From Pseudaminobacter sp040049255 (GTDB lineage Bacteria > Pseudomonadota > Alphaproteobacteria > Rhizobiales > Rhizobiaceae): DNA of 64,000 nucleotides. Below the pieces are notes generated by a model, which made no database searches, was not told the DNA's origin, and saw nothing but the letters and a program-made list of their open reading frames with translations. The DNA lies in the NCBI RefSeq assembly GCF_040049255.1, contig NZ_JBDZDR010000011.1:1-64000 (forward strand). The letters run 5' to 3'. The first letter of the stretch is position 1. Each line of letters starts with the position of its first letter. A program made the translations under genes and the position numbers. This document shows positions 60,723 to 64,000 of the stretch, piece after piece.

Positions 60723-62028
60723 TGCTGGACCCTGTGGCCCCATCGCTGGTGTTGGATGCGGAAGCCTGCTTGCCAGAGCCGCCGCCATTGCCGCCCGACT
60801 GGGCGGAGGTGGAGGATTGCTGGTCGCGCGCCGCAAAGCCGGCGGCCGCATTGTTGTCGTCGGCGCGCCCTTGGGATGCCGACGATGCCTGGGGCTGCTG
60901 GATGGTAACCTGGTCGATGTCGAGCCCCATGGCGCGCAGAGATTTGACTATGTTTTCGCTGTCCGCGGTCAGGCGACGATAGGCCTCGCCGTTCTCGACC
61001 CGCAATTCGACCGTGAGCTGCTCGCCGGTGAGGCGCAGATTGGCGGTGACCATGCCAAGCTCGGCAGGATGAAGCTGAAGCTTCAGCGTATGCGCGGATG
61101 CAAGGCCGGAGGCCGCGGCCAGGGGCTGGAAGGCTTGCGTGGCTGCGGCGCGCCAGGTGGGCTCGGTCGCGATGAGATTGGACAGCGCCGAAGCCGTGGA
61201 CGTGCTCGGCTGGGCGACCGGGGCCGGGATGTTCTGTTGCGCAACGATGGTGGGGCGCTCGCTGCGCTGATCCATCCGCCTGCCAAAGCCTTCGGCCCCA
61301 GCGCGACCCTGGCCACTGCTCGCCGCCAGCGTCTTGAGGAGGTCGCGATTGGACGAACCGAGCGCGGGGTCGGTGGCGGTGTCAGCCGGCTGATTGCCGG
61401 GCGCCAAAGACAAGGCAACGGGAGCCGTCCCGCCCGGCATCTTGCCAAGGGAGGCCTCGGAACGCTGCGCGGCAGGGGTCGTCGGCTTGTCGACGACAAA
61501 GAGTTCTCGCGACAGCGCGGCGGCTGCGCTACCTGGCATCTTGAGCTGGGCTTCAGCGGCGCGGGAGGAATGCTCCCCCCCGTCGGGCATTTCGATGACT
61601 GCCCTGGCTGCACGGTGCTCGGCCGTTGTTGCGGTGGTCCCATGGGGCCCTGCAGCCTTCGCGCCAGCCTCCCGCCCGCCGGAGCGCTCTGCCAGATCGC
61701 GCGCGGCCATCATTGCGGACAGGGAGGCTCCCGCGTCCTTTATGACATTCGCACCATCAATGGTCGCCTCGATGTCCGCCTTTTCTTTGGGGCCATTGGC
61801 GTGACCTTCCCGGTGAGGTGCTTTCGCGCCTATTCGTGAGCCACGCGACCACCGTTCCCCCTCTTGCCGGGAGACGCTGGCGGTTTCCTTTTGTCGCTCC
61901 TTGCCGTGTTTCGGGGCATCGAGTTCCGCCCCGAAATCGGCTTTGTCGTCGTGGGTTCTCGTGCCCATCCCGTCCGGTTTGACCGAAGCGGTCGCCGCAA
62001 CTCCACCAGGGTTGACGCCTATGGTCAT
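60673..62028 (-). CDS. fliK: Flagellar hook-length control protein FliK
   Basis: A 451-residue secreted molecular ruler (called MotD in older rhizobial work). The first ~300 residues are low-complexity, rich in Ala, Gly and Lys. The C-terminal domain has LKLQLHPAELGMVTANLRLT, GEQLTVELRVENGEAYRRLT and SLRAMGLDIDQVTIQQPQ, the FliK switch domain. It ends in an Ala/Ser/Gly-rich tail. Overlaps motC by 4 bp. Confidence 0.93.
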   Translation of the reverse strand: MTIGVNPGGVAATASVKPDGMGTRTHDDKADFGAELDAPKHGKERQKETASVSRQEGERWSRGSRIGAKAPHREGHANGPKEKADIEATIDGANVIKDAGASLSAMMAARDLAERSGGREAGAKAAGPHGTTATTAEHRAARAVIEMPDGGEHSSRAAEAQLKMPGSAAAALSRELFVVDKPTTPAAQRSEASLGKMPGGTAPVALSLAPGNQPADTATDPALGSSNRDLLKTLAASSGQGRAGAEGFGRRMDQRSERPTIVAQQNIPAPVAQPSTSTASALSNLIATEPTWRAAATQAFQPLAAASGLASAHTLKLQLHPAELGMVTANLRLTGEQLTVELRVENGEAYRRLTADSENIVKSLRAMGLDIDQVTIQQPQASSASQGRADDNNAAAGFAARDQQSSTSAQSGGNGGGSGKQASASNTSDGATGSSNAASNASNPASDGLYI

Positions 62029-63326
62029 TGAACGCCTCCCAACATTCTATCGATCTCATCAAGTTTCTTGCGCGTCGACGCGACAACCTCGTCCGTCGGT
62101 TCTGACGGAACCGCGTTGTCTGCCTGCTGCACAGGCTCCTGGGGTTGAACGCTTTCGGGCTGCGCGGTTTGCGGTTGTTCCCCGGTTGTCTTTTCAGCCT
62201 CGATTATGATGAGCTCGTCCGCATCGTCTGCCTGAGCCTCAGCGCCTGGCTGATCGGCAGGCGCCTCCTCATTCAGCGTCGGGGGGCGGGCGGTGAGCTT
62301 GGTGGCGACGGAGGCGACGGCATCATAGAGCTCCCGATCGCTTTGCGACAACTTGCTGCGATCGATGCGGCTCAGCTTTGCGTTGATCTCTTCGGAGGTG
62401 CCGGCGGAGATCGAGGCCAGGCTGGAATAGAGCAGGGCGCGCGGATCATCGCTCTTGCCCACCACCTTGCCTTCCTGTTCGACCTTGGCCGAAGCGAAGG
62501 CAGAGAGTTCCTTGAGGCCGTCGATGCCGGCACGCCGGGCGATCCGAAGATAGATCACACGCTCCTGCTCGGCCTCCATCATGGATGTGATGGCCTCGAC
62601 CGTCGCGGTGTCCAGCGAGCCGTGCAACGCAATGACCCCGGACACGAAGGAATCGGCAAACTGGCTAGCATAAGGCGAGCGCAGATAGCGCTCCACATAT
62701 TGGATCGAGGAGAGGGTGAAGCGGTGGGCATCGCCAAGTGTGGCGGTCAGGTCGACAGAGCGGCGCAGCGCGCCTTCCTCGATCAGCGTGCCTGGAGCAA
62801 GCAGGCGGGCCTGATCGAACAGGGTCAGCGCTTCCTGGGGCTCGTCTACGGCGATTACCGATCCTTTCACCAGCGCCACAAAGGCGCCGAGGTCGGGCGG
62901 CAGGGCGATTGGATCGACCGGCGCAAGGGCGGCGCGTGCCTCCAGGACTTCGCCGTTCAGATAGCTGGACACGCCCTTGCCGATATCTCCGGTGCTCGTA
63001 TCCAGTTCAAGCCGCGACAGAACGGTTCTTATCGTCGCCGGGTTTCCGCCGCTCATCGCATAGACCAGCAGGGCGCGCAGGTTGCGCGGATCGGAAAAGT
63101 CCTCCTTGCTGCCCGAATTCAGCCTGCGGTCGATGATCTCCAGCAACTTGCGCTGCATGGGCATGATGGCGTGTTCGCCCGCGGCGATGCGGTCCTGCAC
63201 GATCTGCAGGGAACGGACCATCTGGAACGGCTGCAGCCTGCTTGTGCCATCCTCTGCCCGGCCGGGCAGAGTGGCTGCCAGCAGCGCGAAGCCGACAAGA
63301 CCGCCTAGCCGCGCCGCCAATCTCAT
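62025..63326 (-). CDS. motC: Periplasmic motor protein MotC
   Basis: A 433-residue rhizobial-specific motor protein, secreted to the periplasm (signal peptide about 1-24, LVGFALLAATLPGRAEDG) where it stabilises MotB. VRSLQIVQDRIAAGEHAIMP near the start and the helical repeats to ~330 are characteristic. The last ~80 residues are acidic and proline/glutamine-rich. Overlaps motB by 4 bp and fliK by 4 bp. Confidence 0.92.
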   Translation of the reverse strand: MRLAARLGGLVGFALLAATLPGRAEDGTSRLQPFQMVRSLQIVQDRIAAGEHAIMPMQRKLLEIIDRRLNSGSKEDFSDPRNLRALLVYAMSGGNPATIRTVLSRLELDTSTGDIGKGVSSYLNGEVLEARAALAPVDPIALPPDLGAFVALVKGSVIAVDEPQEALTLFDQARLLAPGTLIEEGALRRSVDLTATLGDAHRFTLSSIQYVERYLRSPYASQFADSFVSGVIALHGSLDTATVEAITSMMEAEQERVIYLRIARRAGIDGLKELSAFASAKVEQEGKVVGKSDDPRALLYSSLASISAGTSEEINAKLSRIDRSKLSQSDRELYDAVASVATKLTARPPTLNEEAPADQPGAEAQADDADELIIIEAEKTTGEQPQTAQPESVQPQEPVQQADNAVPSEPTDEVVASTRKKLDEIDRMLGGVQ

Positions 63327-64000
63327 TCACTGGTCTCCAGCAGTATTTCGATGCGGCGGTTGACTGCCGCAAGCGGCGTGCTCTCGTCCTTCAGCTTGCG
63401 GTCGGCGAAGCCCGCCACCTCCCTGACGCGGCTTTCATCCAGTCCCCCGCGCACCAGCATGTAATAGGCGGAATGCGCACGGGCGGTGGAGAGACGCCAG
63501 TTGTCGTATTTCTCGCCCTTGAAAGGCCGCGCGTCGGTGTGGCCGCTGATGATGATCTTGCCCTTCTGCTCGCTCAGGGCCTTGCCGATCTTCTCCATCG
63601 CCATCACCAGTTCGCGACGCGGAACGGCCGAGCCGATCTCGAACATGCCGAAATCGAACTGGTCGGTGATGGAGATGGTCACGCCTCCTTCGGTAGCCAC
63701 AACAGAGATACCGTCGAGCAGCTTGTCTCCCGGCTGGAAGGCGGCATTGAGTTCGCGCGAGAGCGCCTGGGCGGCCTGCATCGCGGCTGCCGACGGGCCC
63801 TCATCCTTCTTCGCCGGCTCGGCTTCGGTCGCCTCGGCCTTGACCTCGAGCCGGGTTTCGTTCTCGGCCTTTGTCAGTTCCTGAAGCGGCGAAACGTCTT
63901 CGGCCGGCTTGAATTCGGCGGCCTGTTGGCTGGTTTCGCCGGCTGCCCGCTCAGCACTCGCCTCGGCAAGCGGCGTAGCAACCTGCTGCGACCAGAAGTC
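63323..64000 (-). CDS. motB: Flagellar motor stator protein MotB (3' part, cut by window edge)
   Basis: Reads without interruption from the window edge to the stop; 225 C-terminal residues are visible and the N-terminal membrane helix with the proton-carrying aspartate lies outside. The visible N-terminal 75 residues are a Glu/Ala/Pro-rich linker. The OmpA-like peptidoglycan-binding domain follows with FDFGMFEIGSA, IIISGHTDARPF, NWRLSTARAHSAYYML and NRRIEILLETSE. The stop overlaps motC by 4 bp. An internal ATG at 63781 is not the true start. Confidence 0.93.
   Translation of the reverse strand, partial: DFWSQQVATPLAEASAERAAGETSQQAAEFKPAEDVSPLQELTKAENETRLEVKAEATEAEPAKKDEGPSAAAMQAAQALSRELNAAFQPGDKLLDGISVVATEGGVTISITDQFDFGMFEIGSAVPRRELVMAMEKIGKALSEQKGKIIISGHTDARPFKGEKYDNWRLSTARAHSAYYMLVRGGLDESRVREVAGFADRKLKDESTPLAAVNRRIEILLETSE

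Noticed and set aside
60634..61839. Plus-strand open frame opposite fliK
   Set aside because: Complement of the low-complexity part of FliK; no start signal or motif.
62145..63308. Plus-strand open frame opposite motC
   Set aside because: Shadow of motC, which is tightly coupled to motB and fliK by 4-bp overlaps.

Overview
This window comes from a high-GC alphaproteobacterium of the order Hyphomicrobiales, most like the Phyllobacteriaceae/Rhizobiaceae. The strongest evidence is the flagellar block at 48.9-64 kb. Its order (motB-motC-fliK-transglycosylase-rem-flgE-flgK-flgL-flaF-flbT-flgD-fliQ-flhA-fliR) is the rhizobial arrangement, and it includes the clade-specific regulators Rem, FlaF and FlbT. 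All taxonomy here is inferred from gene content and order.

Layout. (1) 1-1.5 kb: a tyrosine integrase directly behind a tRNA-Arg(CCG). It is flanked by 79-bp perfect inverted repeats that carry the tRNA 3' end. (2) 1.47-17.17 kb: a genomic island between 159-bp near-identical direct repeats. Each repeat holds the 5' half of the tRNA-Arg and is bounded by inverted 8-bp cores matching the anticodon loop. The island holds a complete type I restriction-modification system (hsdM-hsdS-hsdR), decayed sequence with a frameshifted ORF, a second tyrosine integrase, a DarT/DarG DNA ADP-ribosylation toxin-antitoxin pair, an unrecognised two-helix membrane protein, an Imm-type superinfection-immunity protein and a NucS-like PD-(D/E)XK protein. 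It reads as a composite defence island. (3) 17.2-22.4 kb: ordinary chromosome, with a SAM methyltransferase, a CPBP protease, an ArsR/AHSA1 operon with a duplicated palindromic operator, a YigZ-family protein and a cytochrome c.

(4) 22.4-37.9 kb: a catabolic region. A minus-strand array encodes a two-subunit 3-oxoacid CoA-transferase, a ketosteroid-dehydrogenase-like flavoprotein, three short-chain dehydrogenases and a TRAP transporter. A GntR regulator and a GST diverge from it. Next comes the homogentisate pathway (fahA, hmgA, a MarR regulator, maiA) and a class I/II aminotransferase. HmgA, MaiA and FahA convert homogentisate to fumarate and acetoacetate, and the CoA-transferase can activate the acetoacetate. 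The dehydrogenase/TRAP block has no assigned substrate and may import and oxidise a ring compound.

(5) 38-48.5 kb: housekeeping and sensory genes. These are GNAT acetyltransferases, a two-component system, small secreted proteins, a NicO-type metal exporter with a DUF1007 partner, LysR and amidase genes, and an ornithine/lysine decarboxylase with a long leader. (6) 48.9-64 kb: the minus-strand flagellar cluster, cut at the right edge inside motB. No CRISPR array, rRNA gene or recognisable insertion sequence was seen.
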